A DNA stretch of 64,000 nt from UBA12087 sp964370815 (GCA_964370815.1 CAYJKQ010000005.1:149640-213639), one strand, 5' to 3'; positions 8,139 through 16,217 are shown, counted from the stretch's first letter. The notes: generated by a model not told the origin, from the letters alone. Program-made: numbers and translations.

Positions 8139-9368
8139 TCAATCGTCTGCAATAGTCGGGGCCTTTTGAAATCTGTGCACCGATTGGTGAGTCTCATCTG
8201 CAGGGTGTTCCGCTTCAAAAACTGGGAAGTACTTGGCGATCAACCCAAAGGCGAGAATGCCGGCCGAGAAAATTCCAATCGAAAGGGCAACTTCGGGCAG
8301 GGTCGGGAAGTAGTTGACATTGCTCATGAAGGTTGGTAGGTAGGTGATTGGATCGGGATGCTTGACCGCTAGCCAACTGACGTTGAAGCGGTTCAGGATC
8401 ATGCCGACCAACAGGATGATGGCAGAGACCAAAATACCATTACTGCTCTGGCGGATCCGATTAATTGAGAACAGGGTCAATGGGATAACTCCACTGATAA
8501 AAATCTCAATCCAGAAAAGGAAGCTCATAAAACCGCTGGAAAAAAGATATCGCAGGTCACCTTCGATTGTAAGTTGGCCGAACTTAATAACCAGGTAGAG
8601 CCCCAGGATGTATGGAATTGCACGCGCCAGTTTTTCAAGAAGATGTGTCTCCAATCCCAGCTTGAAATAACGGGAACTGAGCGTTGACTCAAAGATTATC
8701 ATTGCAATGCCGATTGCCAGGACAGAGGTAAAAAACAGGACCGGCAGAAAAGGTGTCCACCATAACGGATGTAATTTGGATGGTTGGATGAGTAATAACG
8801 CCCCCAGCGAACTCTGATGCAACACTGAGATGACGGCTCCAAGGATCACAATGGGTTTCATAAACCGCTTGATAAGATTTGCAGGTTTTTGCCAGTTCAA
8901 GCGCTCGAAGACGACAGGCGCAAATTCAACCATCATCACGGTAGAGTAAATAATCACGTAAATACCAACAACAAACAGGAAAGAATTGTAGTTCTGATAA
9001 ATGAAATAGTGCCAGATGCGTTCGGGGTGGCCCAAGTCGACCAGCAGGGCAATGACTTCCATGATGTAACCAAGCAATCCTGTTAATAAGGTTGGTCTAA
9101 GCAGCGGTCTGAACTCTTCCAAATCAAAGATATACACGATGGATGCAAGGATGAATGCTCCACTACTGATGGCTATACCCGTAAAAAGGTCGAAACTAAC
9201 CCAGAATCCCCATGGATAAGCATTGCTTAAATTACTGATTGCCCCGATTCCATAAATGAACCGTATCATCGCAATCACGAATGCAATAACTGTAAGGGAT
9301 AATAAGATCCATACCAGGGGTTTGAATTTAAGTTGCAAGCGCGGTTGGATGGTGATTTTTATGCTCAT
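8139..9368 (-). CDS. NrfD/HybB-type integral membrane quinone-interacting subunit
   Basis: 409 residues, about ten predicted membrane spans, starting ATG 9368 with a 4-nt overlap of the ferredoxin gene stop. Typical family features are NAYPWGFWVSFDLFTGIAISSGAF in the first spans (conserved W-G and gating region) and LVDLGHPERIWHYF. NrfD/HybB subunits anchor molybdoenzyme-ferredoxin pairs to the membrane and exchange electrons with quinones. Here it completes a three-subunit complex of the iron-sulfur molybdoenzyme type. C-terminal spans end before a short charged tail. Confidence 0.9.
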   Translation of the reverse strand: MSIKITIQPRLQLKFKPLVWILLSLTVIAFVIAMIRFIYGIGAISNLSNAYPWGFWVSFDLFTGIAISSGAFILASIVYIFDLEEFRPLLRPTLLTGLLGYIMEVIALLVDLGHPERIWHYFIYQNYNSFLFVVGIYVIIYSTVMMVEFAPVVFERLNWQKPANLIKRFMKPIVILGAVISVLHQSSLGALLLIQPSKLHPLWWTPFLPVLFFTSVLAIGIAMIIFESTLSSRYFKLGLETHLLEKLARAIPYILGLYLVIKFGQLTIEGDLRYLFSSGFMSFLFWIEIFISGVIPLTLFSINRIRQSSNGILVSAIILLVGMILNRFNVSWLAVKHPDPITYLPTFMSNVNYFPTLPEVALSIGIFSAGILAFGLIAKYFPVFEAEHPADETHQSVHRFQKAPTIADD

Positions 9369-10144
9369 TGTTTCCCTGCCTCTTTATCTTCTTCTGTGGC
9401 TTGTTTCACTTTATTTTGCTTGTAAAGATGTACTCCGGCGGTTATCCCCGTCAATACAACGCCCCAGCCAAGACCAACAGGAAGCGTCAAACCGATGGCA
9501 GCTTCACTAACTTCCTTGATTGGCTTAAGACCAACATCCGGCAATCCCAACTCGCTGAACGGGACATGCGAGAGGATCAGGTAGGATGTACCACCATTCT
9601 CGCGTTCGCCATAAACATGGTCAATGTAGCGGTCGGGATGCGCGGCAATACGCTCATGGGCTTTTTTGAGTAGTTCATTGCGGTAGCCGTATTCGAGTGC
9701 GTCGGTGGGGCAGGTCTGTACGCAGGCGGGTTCTTGTTCGTTGTAGATGCGCTGGGGGCAGAAGGTGCATTTGTCGATGAACGCTCCCTCAATGATACCC
9801 TTATCATAATCAAAGTGCGGCACACCAAACGGACAAGCGTTCATGCAATAGCGGCAACCGATGCACACGTCAGGGTTGTAGATAACGGGACCATCCTCCG
9901 CCTTGGTATACGCACCCACGGGACAAGCCGACAGGCAATCTGGATCTTTGCAGTGCATGCAATGGTAGACCATGGAAGCACTATCCAGATTTGGGAATTC
10001 TCCTTTTACACCAATTCCTGCCACCCAGATACGGGTCTTATCCATGGGGATATTGTTCTCAACGCTGCAAGCCACCATGCAAGCTCGACAGTCAATACAA
10101 CGGGTGGCGTCAAACAGGTATGCGTGTTGTTTTATCTCAGACAT
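9365..10144 (-). CDS. four-cluster ferredoxin subunit of molybdoenzyme (PhsB/NrfC type)
   Basis: 259 residues. Cys motifs for four [4Fe-4S] clusters are visible in order: CIDCRACMVAC, CMHCKDPDCLSACP, CIGCRYCMNACP and CTFCPQRIYNEQEPACVQTCP. It relays electrons between the catalytic subunit and the NrfD-type membrane protein. Unusually it has a C-terminal hydrophobic span (about residues 220-240, PVGLGWGVVLTGITAGVHLY) and a charged tail, so this subunit may itself be membrane-attached, as in some NrfD-linked ferredoxins. Overlap with the NrfD gene and a 10-bp gap from the catalytic gene imply one transcript. Confidence 0.92.
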   Translation of the reverse strand: MSEIKQHAYLFDATRCIDCRACMVACSVENNIPMDKTRIWVAGIGVKGEFPNLDSASMVYHCMHCKDPDCLSACPVGAYTKAEDGPVIYNPDVCIGCRYCMNACPFGVPHFDYDKGIIEGAFIDKCTFCPQRIYNEQEPACVQTCPTDALEYGYRNELLKKAHERIAAHPDRYIDHVYGERENGGTSYLILSHVPFSELGLPDVGLKPIKEVSEAAIGLTLPVGLGWGVVLTGITAGVHLYKQNKVKQATEEDKEAGKQ

Positions 10145-10154
10145 GACTGCACCT

Positions 10155-12335
10155 CTAAGCCTTTCTTACCGTTACAAAAGTCTGAGTCAGTGCTTGCCCG
10201 CCACTGATGGGGTCGGTGAAAGTCTCGTGAAGAGCAGAGTCGCTAGCACCCACGCCGAAAGCTGTCGTCAACCCCTTGGAAAGATGGCCATAGCCGGGTG
10301 TCAAGTAGACACAATCCGGACGAATGGCTTCGGTAACCAGCAAAATAATATGAGCATGACCAACTTTGCTATTAATTTCCACCCAGTCTCCATCTACAAA
10401 TCCTTGATTTGCAGCAGCTTTGGGGTTCATCCATAACCTGGGCTCATTTGAATATTTATGCAGAAGCTGGTTGTTCTGAGTTCCAAACTGGGTATGTTGG
10501 GCTACTTTCCCGGTCAACAAATAGAATTCATCCTCACCAGGTACGGGTGGTTCCTCCCAGGTAGGCCATGGCGAGAAACCGGCATTCTTCAATGTTTCTG
10601 AATACACCTCGATCTTTCCTGACGCAGTATTGAAAGAGATCTCTTTCTTTTCATCTTCCTCAGGCATGTCAGAATAGCCCTTAACCTTTACTTCCTCTAA
10701 ACTGACTCCCAATGGTACCAGTTGCTGGCGAATATAATCTTCCTCATCTTTATATTGGAAGTAATCGCCAAGCCCAAGGCGCTCACCTAATTGCTTGTAG
10801 ATCCATAAGGCTGATTTAGCCTCACCTTGCGGTTCAATGACCGGTTGACGAATGAAAGCTTTATCTCCGACCGGTAACAGCGGGTCGTGGCGTTCCAGGT
10901 AAGAGGCTTCGGGTAGGACAACATCCGAGTACCAGGCGGTGTCATTCATGATGATATCAACCGTGACGATAAAGTCCATCTTGGTGAAGGCTTCCAGGGT
11001 TTTGGCGCGGTCTGGAAGAGATTGGATAGGGTTCTGCCTGGAGATGAACCAGCCATGCGCCTGGTAAGGTTCTCCGGAAACAATGGCATCGCGTAATTCC
11101 TGGAAAACTCCTAATTTAAGCGGCACCAGCGGATATTTCCAGGGTGTGCCATCCAAACGAAGGGCAGACAGACGCGGATAAGGTGGTTGGGACAGTACAC
11201 CCAGGCCAGCTCCTTCTGCCGCGGCCTCTGCTGATAGACATCCTCCAGGCGTGAGAACGTTTCCGCTCAAGGCGTTTAATGTTGCAATCGCTCGTTCCGT
11301 CTGGAACGAATTAATGAAATTGGAGGTACGCCAGCCAGGATGTGCAAGGGCATTGTTATTTGCAGCTGCATATTCCCGGGCAATACGTTCAATGGTGACG
11401 GCTGGTACACCCGTGATCTGCTCAGCCCAGGCAGGGGTGTACCTGCTCATTTCTTCTTGGATGTCATCACAACCCACCACATATTTTCTAACAAATTCAC
11501 AATCTGCCAGCTCATTGGCGGTAATTACATTGATCATTGCCAGAAGGAAGGCAGAATCGGTACCTGGACGGATGGGGATCCATTCTGTTGCTTTGGCAGC
11601 GGTTTTGGTATAACGCGGATCTAGGTAAACCAGTTTGGCACCGCGGTCGATGGCGTGTGACAATTCAGCTGTTTCCGAAGTCGAGATGGCTTCCATCAGA
11701 TTGCGACCAACCATCAAAATATATTCAACATTGTCATAATTGCGGGAGGGTTCTTCAATGCCATAAGTCAACAAAAAGGCTGTGATCATGGCATTGAAGC
11801 ACAGGCTGCGTTGGGTTCCATAGTTGGGTGAACCAAATGCGTATAGTAAATTCTCAAATAGCGGTTGGCTCAGGTTGTGAGTGGATGAAAAAACCATCGC
11901 CTCGGGACCATATTGATCTTTGATCGCCTGCATTTTTCCAGCCACCAGGTCAAGAGCTTCATCCCAGGAGGCTTTGCGGAATAAGCCCTCACCGCGTTTA
12001 CCAATCCGGATCAGCGGAGTCAGCACCCGGTCCGGGTCATAGGTATTCATTAGCCCAGATTGACCGCGCGGGCAGAGTTTGCCTTTGGAATGTGGATGTT
12101 CCGGGTTGCCATCCAACTTGACGACACGTCCCTTCACGACTTTGGCGATCAATCCACAGCGCCAGACGCACATCTCGCACATGCTGGGAATATAGCCATC
12201 TCCCTCTGCGTTGAGGTGACCCGCGTCACGTGCTGCCTGCGCCACCTTCGGCGGGAGCATTGCACCGACAACCAGCGCACCAGCCGTCGCCGCTCCTAAT
12301 TTTAGAAAATCTCTTCTTGAGATCGTTTCTGTCAT
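10155..12335 (-). CDS. Tat-exported molybdopterin oxidoreductase, thiosulfate/polysulfide-reductase-like
   Basis: 726 residues. Tat signal SRRDFLKLGAATAGALVVG at residues 6-24, then an N-terminal [4Fe-4S] site (CEMCVWRC ... KLCPRG), the three molybdopterin domains, and a C-terminal molydopterin-binding domain starting around LTGKVAQHTQF. The likely Mo ligand is the Cys in QRSLCFNAM. The sequence looks closest to PhsA/PsrA-type catalytic subunits, but that family also includes tetrathionate, arsenate and unknown reductases, so the substrate is inferred. Neighbouring YeeE thiosulfate-transporter-like genes favour thiosulfate, tetrathionate or polysulfide. The enzyme would act outside the cytoplasmic membrane. 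No in-frame TGA occurs here, unlike the YeeE gene just upstream. Confidence 0.88.
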   Translation of the reverse strand: MTETISRRDFLKLGAATAGALVVGAMLPPKVAQAARDAGHLNAEGDGYIPSMCEMCVWRCGLIAKVVKGRVVKLDGNPEHPHSKGKLCPRGQSGLMNTYDPDRVLTPLIRIGKRGEGLFRKASWDEALDLVAGKMQAIKDQYGPEAMVFSSTHNLSQPLFENLLYAFGSPNYGTQRSLCFNAMITAFLLTYGIEEPSRNYDNVEYILMVGRNLMEAISTSETAELSHAIDRGAKLVYLDPRYTKTAAKATEWIPIRPGTDSAFLLAMINVITANELADCEFVRKYVVGCDDIQEEMSRYTPAWAEQITGVPAVTIERIAREYAAANNNALAHPGWRTSNFINSFQTERAIATLNALSGNVLTPGGCLSAEAAAEGAGLGVLSQPPYPRLSALRLDGTPWKYPLVPLKLGVFQELRDAIVSGEPYQAHGWFISRQNPIQSLPDRAKTLEAFTKMDFIVTVDIIMNDTAWYSDVVLPEASYLERHDPLLPVGDKAFIRQPVIEPQGEAKSALWIYKQLGERLGLGDYFQYKDEEDYIRQQLVPLGVSLEEVKVKGYSDMPEEDEKKEISFNTASGKIEVYSETLKNAGFSPWPTWEEPPVPGEDEFYLLTGKVAQHTQFGTQNNQLLHKYSNEPRLWMNPKAAANQGFVDGDWVEINSKVGHAHIILLVTEAIRPDCVYLTPGYGHLSKGLTTAFGVGASDSALHETFTDPISGGQALTQTFVTVRKA

Positions 12336-12403
12336 AGATAACTCCAGTGTTCAGTTGCCAGTTACCGGCGAGAAGTTCTTTCTCACAGATAACTTAACAC
12401 TGA

Positions 12404-12955
12404 TTACTGATTGCTGTCTTTCCTCTGCCAACCCACGCGGTCGATCAAGTAGAACAGCAGAAGCGACATCAGGGCGAACATGAGGATGAACAGGAAGGGA
12501 CTGACATTCCAAAGGTCAGGGATGATGGCATTGCCATAATTGGCGATCGCGGAGATCTGCGGAAATACGTGTTGATAGGTCAGACCGTAAATAAATGCGC
12601 CTGTCAGAAAACCAAGCAATCCGGGAATAATGTAATCCAGCTTACCTTCGCCGCCACCGGCGGCGCAAGTGCCTGGTCAGAATCCTGTGAGCGCCATACC
12701 CACGCCAAATAACAACCCGCCAGCGAGGTTACCAACGATATACGTTGCGGGGATATTTGGGAAAGTGAGCAACCCAAGTCCACGCAGGGCATACAGTCCG
12801 ATCATGGCGACCACCAGTGCGGTCATCATGAATTTCAGCACCGCAAGGTCCGTGAAACGAAAGACATTTACGATCTTGTTGTATTTGGTCAAGCCAGCCT
12901 TGTTCAGCGAAAATCCGAAGAATACACCGAAGACAAGGGCAAGAATATTTGTCAT
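12404..12955 (-). CDS. YeeE/YedE half-transporter with predicted selenocysteine (in-frame TGA)
   Basis: A single frame of 184 codons runs from ATG 12955 (GAGG five bases ahead) to the stop at 12404, interrupted once by TGA at 12679-12677, codon 93. The text around it reads GMALTGF-[TGA]-PGTCAAGGGEGK. In DUF6691-type YeeE/YedE half-proteins this is the G-x-C-P-G-T motif whose Cys handles sulfur, so TGA replaces precisely the key Cys and is best read as selenocysteine. Membrane spans continue in frame on both sides with no other stop. A SECIS-like hairpin follows (separate entry). A second Cys lies four residues later (Cys97), giving a U-x3-C pair. It follows the partner half YeeE by 18 bp. A point mutation to a stop is the alternative, but the exact position and hairpin argue against it. 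Confidence 0.85.
12644..12679 (-). promoter_or_regulatory. predicted bacterial SECIS element after TGA93 of YeeE half
   Basis: Directly after the TGA on the minus strand comes an 18-nt segment and then a tight hairpin: 7-bp all-GC stem CGCCGCC/GGCGGCG closed by loop GGU, extended below by a G-A mismatch and four further pairs (ACTT/AGGT with one G-U). Bacterial SECIS elements sit inside the coding region just downstream of UGA with a G near the start of a small apical loop roughly 16-37 nt after UGA; all of this is met. SelB would bind here. Confidence 0.75.
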
Positions 12956-12973
12956 GGTTGCCTCTTTTTTGTC

Positions 12974-13519
12974 CTAATAGTTTTTCCGATAGATTACCAA
13001 CGCTGTCAGTATGCCCGAAGCGAACATACCCATAATGAACAAGAATGCCGCAGGAGCCAGAAGCATACCACCTGAGATGGCGAGACCGCTGGTACAGCCA
13101 CCTGCAATTCCTGCCGCGTATTCCAGAACGATAGCGCCGAAGAAAACCAGCACCCAACGCTTCCAAACCTGGGTGCCAAAGATACGCTTCCACTGCGCGT
13201 CCGAATTTGCCGCGTCCTTCTTGCCCCATTTGAGCGTACCACTGGTCGCTGCGCCGATCATCCCACCGAAGAACATACCGACCAGCAGGATCACTCCATA
13301 GGTAATGCCGGGTGGCATGATGAAGTTGAAGTACATGGTATCAAAAACTGCAGGCGCAACCGCCTTGCCGATCATGCCCGCGATATTTTCGAACGCACCG
13401 GAAGCACCCAGCAGGCTGTCGCTTGCCCACACCGCCAGAATACCCACCAGTCCGAGCAGAATACCCGCCACATAGGGCGACCAGGTTTCCTTGCGGATGT
13501 AATTCAAAAGAAATTTCAT
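12974..13519 (-). CDS. YeeE/YedE half-transporter (Cys form), partner of the Sec form
   Basis: 181 residues, four to five membrane spans. The sulfur-relay motif GGCTSGLAISGG near residues 138-150 has its Cys. In the full-length family (TsuA/YeeE) thiosulfate passes between conserved cysteines in the membrane interior; here the function appears to be divided between this protein and the next gene. An inserted hydrophilic loop (WGKKDAANSDAQWKR) is longer than usual. It starts 3 nt after the cytochrome c stop and is 18 bp from the Sec-containing half, so co-expression is near certain. Confidence 0.9.
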   Translation of the reverse strand: MKFLLNYIRKETWSPYVAGILLGLVGILAVWASDSLLGASGAFENIAGMIGKAVAPAVFDTMYFNFIMPPGITYGVILLVGMFFGGMIGAATSGTLKWGKKDAANSDAQWKRIFGTQVWKRWVLVFFGAIVLEYAAGIAGGCTSGLAISGGMLLAPAAFLFIMGMFASGILTALVIYRKNY

Positions 13520-13522
13520 AGC

Positions 13523-14344
13523 CTACTCCTCATCCTTTTTGAAAACTTCGTCCATCAGATCGATAACCTTATCCACCTTTTTGTGATCCAACAAATTCGT
13601 CAACGACTTGCGCGTGCCTGGTTTGAGACCTGCGATCTTCGGCAGCATCTCCACCACATCGGCGGGATATTCCGCTTCCACCTTGCGCGTATCGCCAAAC
13701 TTTACTTTGATGAATTTCTCGCGTGTGGCGACGAACCCGCCGCCACCCAGCACCATCCCACCGATCATGCCAATTAAAATCATGTTGCCCCAATTGATGG
13801 GTTTTTTACCCAGCACGATCTCATCATAATTCTGGACATAATTAACCGCGTTCGGATCATCCACGACGATCTCGTTGCACTGATTCGAGGTGACAATGGG
13901 AGCTGAAACCGGACTGACAGGCTCCGCGGCATCATCGGATGCTGCGGTAGGCGTGGCTGATACCGAACCGATCTCCACGCCGAGAATATCCGCGTAGACC
14001 TTGGCACGTGCATCCAAATCCGCGACGTGGCACTGTTGGCAGGCTGCCTTCAAATCAGATAGAGGGGTCACCATCCCTTCATGCGCAGCATCCTTCTCGA
14101 TCGCTTGCTGGTTCCCTGCGTGGCAGATGTAGCAGAAATCACCGAAAGCATGCGATTGATGCCAGCCTGTCCCATCTGCATTGACGGGCATCTGACCCTG
14201 CACTTCGTGGCAGTTCTTGCAGGAGGATGCCTGCGAACCACACTGGGCACTGGCCGGTTGTGCAGACACCAGCCAGATGCTGGTCATTATGACCAGCAGC
14301 ACTCCAAATAGGATCATTGTGAGTGGAATGCCTTTATGTTGCAT
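13523..14344 (-). CDS. tri-haem c-type cytochrome with C-terminal membrane anchor
   Basis: 273 residues beginning at ATG 14344 with AGGAGG eight bases upstream. A signal peptide (residues 1-35 ending near PASAQ) leads into a haem region with CKNCH, CYICH and CQQCH, the latter two in the arrangement FCYICHAGNQ...AAHEGM...AACQQCH. A Pro/Ala/Ser-rich linker follows, then a span (GNMILIGMIGGMVLGGGGFVA) and a cytoplasmic tail rich in Lys and Asp with DKVIDLMDEVFKKDEE. It heads the minus-strand block and probably carries electrons to or from the extracytoplasmic molybdoenzyme. A truncated relative lies at 33.1-33.5 kb. Confidence 0.88.
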   Translation of the reverse strand: MQHKGIPLTMILFGVLLVIMTSIWLVSAQPASAQCGSQASSCKNCHEVQGQMPVNADGTGWHQSHAFGDFCYICHAGNQQAIEKDAAHEGMVTPLSDLKAACQQCHVADLDARAKVYADILGVEIGSVSATPTAASDDAAEPVSPVSAPIVTSNQCNEIVVDDPNAVNYVQNYDEIVLGKKPINWGNMILIGMIGGMVLGGGGFVATREKFIKVKFGDTRKVEAEYPADVVEMLPKIAGLKPGTRKSLTNLLDHKKVDKVIDLMDEVFKKDEE

Positions 14345-14788
14345 ACGCAAACCTCCTGAAAAAAAAAAGAAATTGGTCAAATAAATAATTGAACGTATTT
14401 CAGTAACTGCTCAGCCTGTCATTCTGAACGAAGTGAAGAATCTCCACCTTCAGGAGAGGAGACCCTTCATTTCATTCAGGGTGACAAATAGTTGAAGAGT
14501 AACTACTCTACGGCTGAGTAGATACGAATTTCATAATTCAAGCTCGAATCTGACAAGCGGCAATATTATACACCAATTATATTAGGTGTAATGCCTATAA
14601 ATATGTAATATTAATACTATTTATTGTGTTATTTAAGTAATTTTTGAATGGAATTGTGATGAGTATTGCAATTCGTTGGACATCTCAAAGGATCTTGTGG
14701 AAAGCATCCCAATTTATTGTGTATTTTTACCTGTTTTGGTATGATTGTCTGAAATGATGATCCTCACTGATCCTATCGAAGGTGGAGC
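14345..14788. other. 444-bp divergent regulatory interval between the two sulfur blocks
   Basis: No gene is supported here. It separates the cytochrome c gene (leftward) from the XRE-cupin gene (rightward). It contains the fold-back repeat listed separately and, at 14651-14673, an imperfect palindrome AATTG-N12-CAATT. The 10-mer GAATTGTGAT at 14651 recurs at 15529 upstream of the ArsR gene, a candidate shared operator half. AT-rich stretches at 14555-14640 could hold promoters, but I cannot assign -35/-10 boxes with confidence. Confidence 0.5.
14418..14485. repeat. fold-back repeat, 26-nt arms
   Basis: Two 26-nt arms (14418-14443 and 14460-14485) pair with six mismatches around a 16-nt loop. 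The left arm opens GTCATTCTGAACGAAGTGAA and the right arm closes TTCATTTCATTCAGGGTGAC. I associate this GTCATTCTGA(A/G)CGAAG(T/C)GAAG motif with dispersed intergenic repeats in Chloroflexota and some other genomes, which is recollection, not a search. It may be a mobile miniature element or a nuclease-stable mRNA end. Confidence 0.6.
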
Positions 14789-15397
14789 ATGAAAGAAAAG
14801 ATATCCGTTGGAGAACGACTCCGCACCTTGCGGACTGAACGCAGTCTGTCCCAGCGTGCGCTGGCGCAACTGGCGAAAATCTCCACCAACTCGGTCAGTT
14901 TGATCGAACGCAGTGGGATTTCGCCCAGCGTTGCAACCTTGCAAAACCTGGCAACGGCTTTACATGTGCGCGTGAGTTATTTCTTTGAGGATGAATCAGA
15001 GCAAAGCATTTTGCATGTCAAGGCCAGCCAGCGCGCAACTGTAGACAGCCAGGGGGTATGCATTGAAAGCACGGGCAGCCGCATTCGCGCACAAGAAATG
15101 GAACCCTTTTTTATACGGTTGGCGCCCCATACCAGCAGTGGGAAACGGCAAGTCATTCATGGCGGGCACGAGGTTGTCTACTGTCTGAAAGGGGAAATGG
15201 AATACCTGATTGACGGGACAGTTTACCTGATCGTGGAAGGAGATTTCCTGCTTTTTGAAGCCAGCCTGCCACACCGGTGGCGCAACCCGTTTGAAACCCC
15301 TGCCGAATTTATCCTGATCCTGCAGACGCCCGGCGCGACCTTTGAGCCTATCAAGCGGCATTTTGTGGAATATCCATCTGTGACATATATTGACTGA
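14789..15397 (+). CDS. XRE-family regulator with C-terminal cupin domain
   Basis: 202 residues. Helix-turn-helix in VGERLRTLRTERSLSQRALAQ...NSVSLIERSGISPSVATL; cupin in the second half with GGHEVVYCLKGEMEYLI and EGDFLLFEASLPHRWRN, ending ...IKRHFVEYP. ATG 14789 is preceded by GGTGGAG. It stands alone, ended by a strong terminator at 15429, and faces the cytochrome c/YeeE block, so it may control both divergent blocks. It is the most diverged of the three XRE-cupin paralogues in the window. The ligand sensed is unknown. Confidence 0.85.
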   Translation: MKEKISVGERLRTLRTERSLSQRALAQLAKISTNSVSLIERSGISPSVATLQNLATALHVRVSYFFEDESEQSILHVKASQRATVDSQGVCIESTGSRIRAQEMEPFFIRLAPHTSSGKRQVIHGGHEVVYCLKGEMEYLIDGTVYLIVEGDFLLFEASLPHRWRNPFETPAEFILILQTPGATFEPIKRHFVEYPSVTYID

Positions 15398-15428
15398 GAG
15401 ATAATTCTTAACACGTAGCGCCAAGCGG

Positions 15429-15469
15429 AAAAGGAGCTGTCCCAAAAGTGAAAAGGGACGGCTCCTTTT
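15429..15469 (+). terminator. intrinsic terminator after the XRE-cupin gene
   Basis: 15-bp stem AAAAGGAGCTGTCCC (15429-15443) with GGGACGGCTCCTTTT (15455-15469), one G-U pair, 11-nt A-rich loop, ending in a T run followed by CTG. It separates the regulator from the downstream ArsR-TusA-Hdr operon. Confidence 0.85.
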
Positions 15470-15532
15470 CTGTTGGATCACATCGGCTATCAAGATTTCC
15501 TATACCCCACTATTCAACAATATATAACGAAT

Positions 15533-15548
15533 TGTGATTAAATTCACT
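15533..15548 (+). promoter_or_regulatory. CRP/FNR-like palindrome upstream of the ArsR-TusA-Hdr operon
   Basis: TGTGA-N6-TCACT, matching the spacing of CRP/FNR-family sites in one of its commonest forms, about 80 bp ahead of the ArsR gene. A single match of this type can arise by chance, and no CRP/FNR gene is in the window. Confidence 0.3.
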
Positions 15549-15629
15549 TACGTCTTAGAGTGGGGATGCCTATACTAAAGCTTGTCCTTAATTAAGCCGA
15601 TTCTGGAACCTTGGATTTATGAAACCACC

Positions 15630-15926
15630 ATGAATAATGCCATGCTGGAACTCGCTGATGAACAGGCTGCCATCTGCCGGATGTTTGGTAACCCTCGCCG
15701 TTTGCTTATCCTTTGGATCCTGGCAAAAGAGGAAATGTCTGTGCATGCGATCGCAGCTCGAGTGGGTAGTTCCCTTCAAAACGTATCACAGCACTTAAAC
15801 ATGCTCAAGAAATCCGGCATTGTCACTACCCGCCGGGATGGACAAACGATCTACTACCAGATTGCTGACCAAGTGTATCTCAAGCATTGTCCGGCCTTGT
15901 TACAGGCACCAGACAGGCTTGATTGA
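15630..15926 (+). CDS. ArsR-family regulator at head of the TusA-Hdr operon
   Basis: 98 residues from ATG 15630; a longer TTG start at 15582 adds 16 residues of no clear family likeness. Winged helix: CRMFGNPRRLLILWILAKEE, HAIAARVGSSLQNVSQHLNMLKKSG, and wing TTRRDGQTIYYQIAD. The classical ELCVCDL metal site is missing. Two cysteines remain, Cys16 just before the first helix end and Cys87 in the last helix (LKHCPALL); persulfide sensors of this fold (SqrR, BigR) use a Cys pair, so sulfane-sulfur sensing is a fair inference given the operon. It is 39 bp from tusA. Confidence 0.8.
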   Translation: MNNAMLELADEQAAICRMFGNPRRLLILWILAKEEMSVHAIAARVGSSLQNVSQHLNMLKKSGIVTTRRDGQTIYYQIADQVYLKHCPALLQAPDRLD

Positions 15927-15965
15927 AAAATCTAAATTATTTGAACCAAACAAGGAGAAATTCAT

Positions 15966-16217
15966 ATGACTACTGACCTTACTACCGTAACAGCCGCAAA
16001 AGTTGTGGATGCGCGCGCCATGTCCTGCCCCGGACCTTTACTGGAGGCTAAAAAAGGCATCGCCACCGTCAAGGTTGGCGAAGTGCTCGAGATCTGGTCG
16101 GGCGACGCCAATACTAAAAATGACATGCCGCGCTGGTGCGAAAAAGTCGGCCATGAATTCTTGGGCATGTTGTCAGGAGAAGGCTACGAACGGCTCTTTA
16201 TCCGCCGCGCAAAATAG
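15966..16217 (+). CDS. tusA: TusA-family sulfurtransferase (first copy)
   Basis: 83 residues, preceded by AAGGAG. The TusA signature is present: VVDARAMSCPGPLLEAKKGI, with the persulfide-carrying Cys in CPGP, and a C-terminal FLGMLSGEGYERLFIRR strand. TusA carries sulfane sulfur as a Cys persulfide between cytoplasmic partners. An extra Cys (PRWCEKVG) occurs in the middle. It opens a run of sulfur-relay and Hdr-like genes; a gap of about 140 bp to the next gene could hold a weak internal regulatory site. Confidence 0.92.
   Translation: MTTDLTTVTAAKVVDARAMSCPGPLLEAKKGIATVKVGEVLEIWSGDANTKNDMPRWCEKVGHEFLGMLSGEGYERLFIRRAK

Noticed and set aside
8027..8218. 63-codon minus-strand frame between cytochrome b and NrfD genes.
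   Set aside because: It overlaps the NrfD C-terminus in another frame and has no protein-like pattern.
10155..12335. Sec or tungsten formate dehydrogenase reading of the molybdoenzyme.
   Set aside because: No in-frame TGA, no formate dehydrogenase active-site C/U-H-x-P pattern was seen; PhsA/PsrA-like layout fits better.
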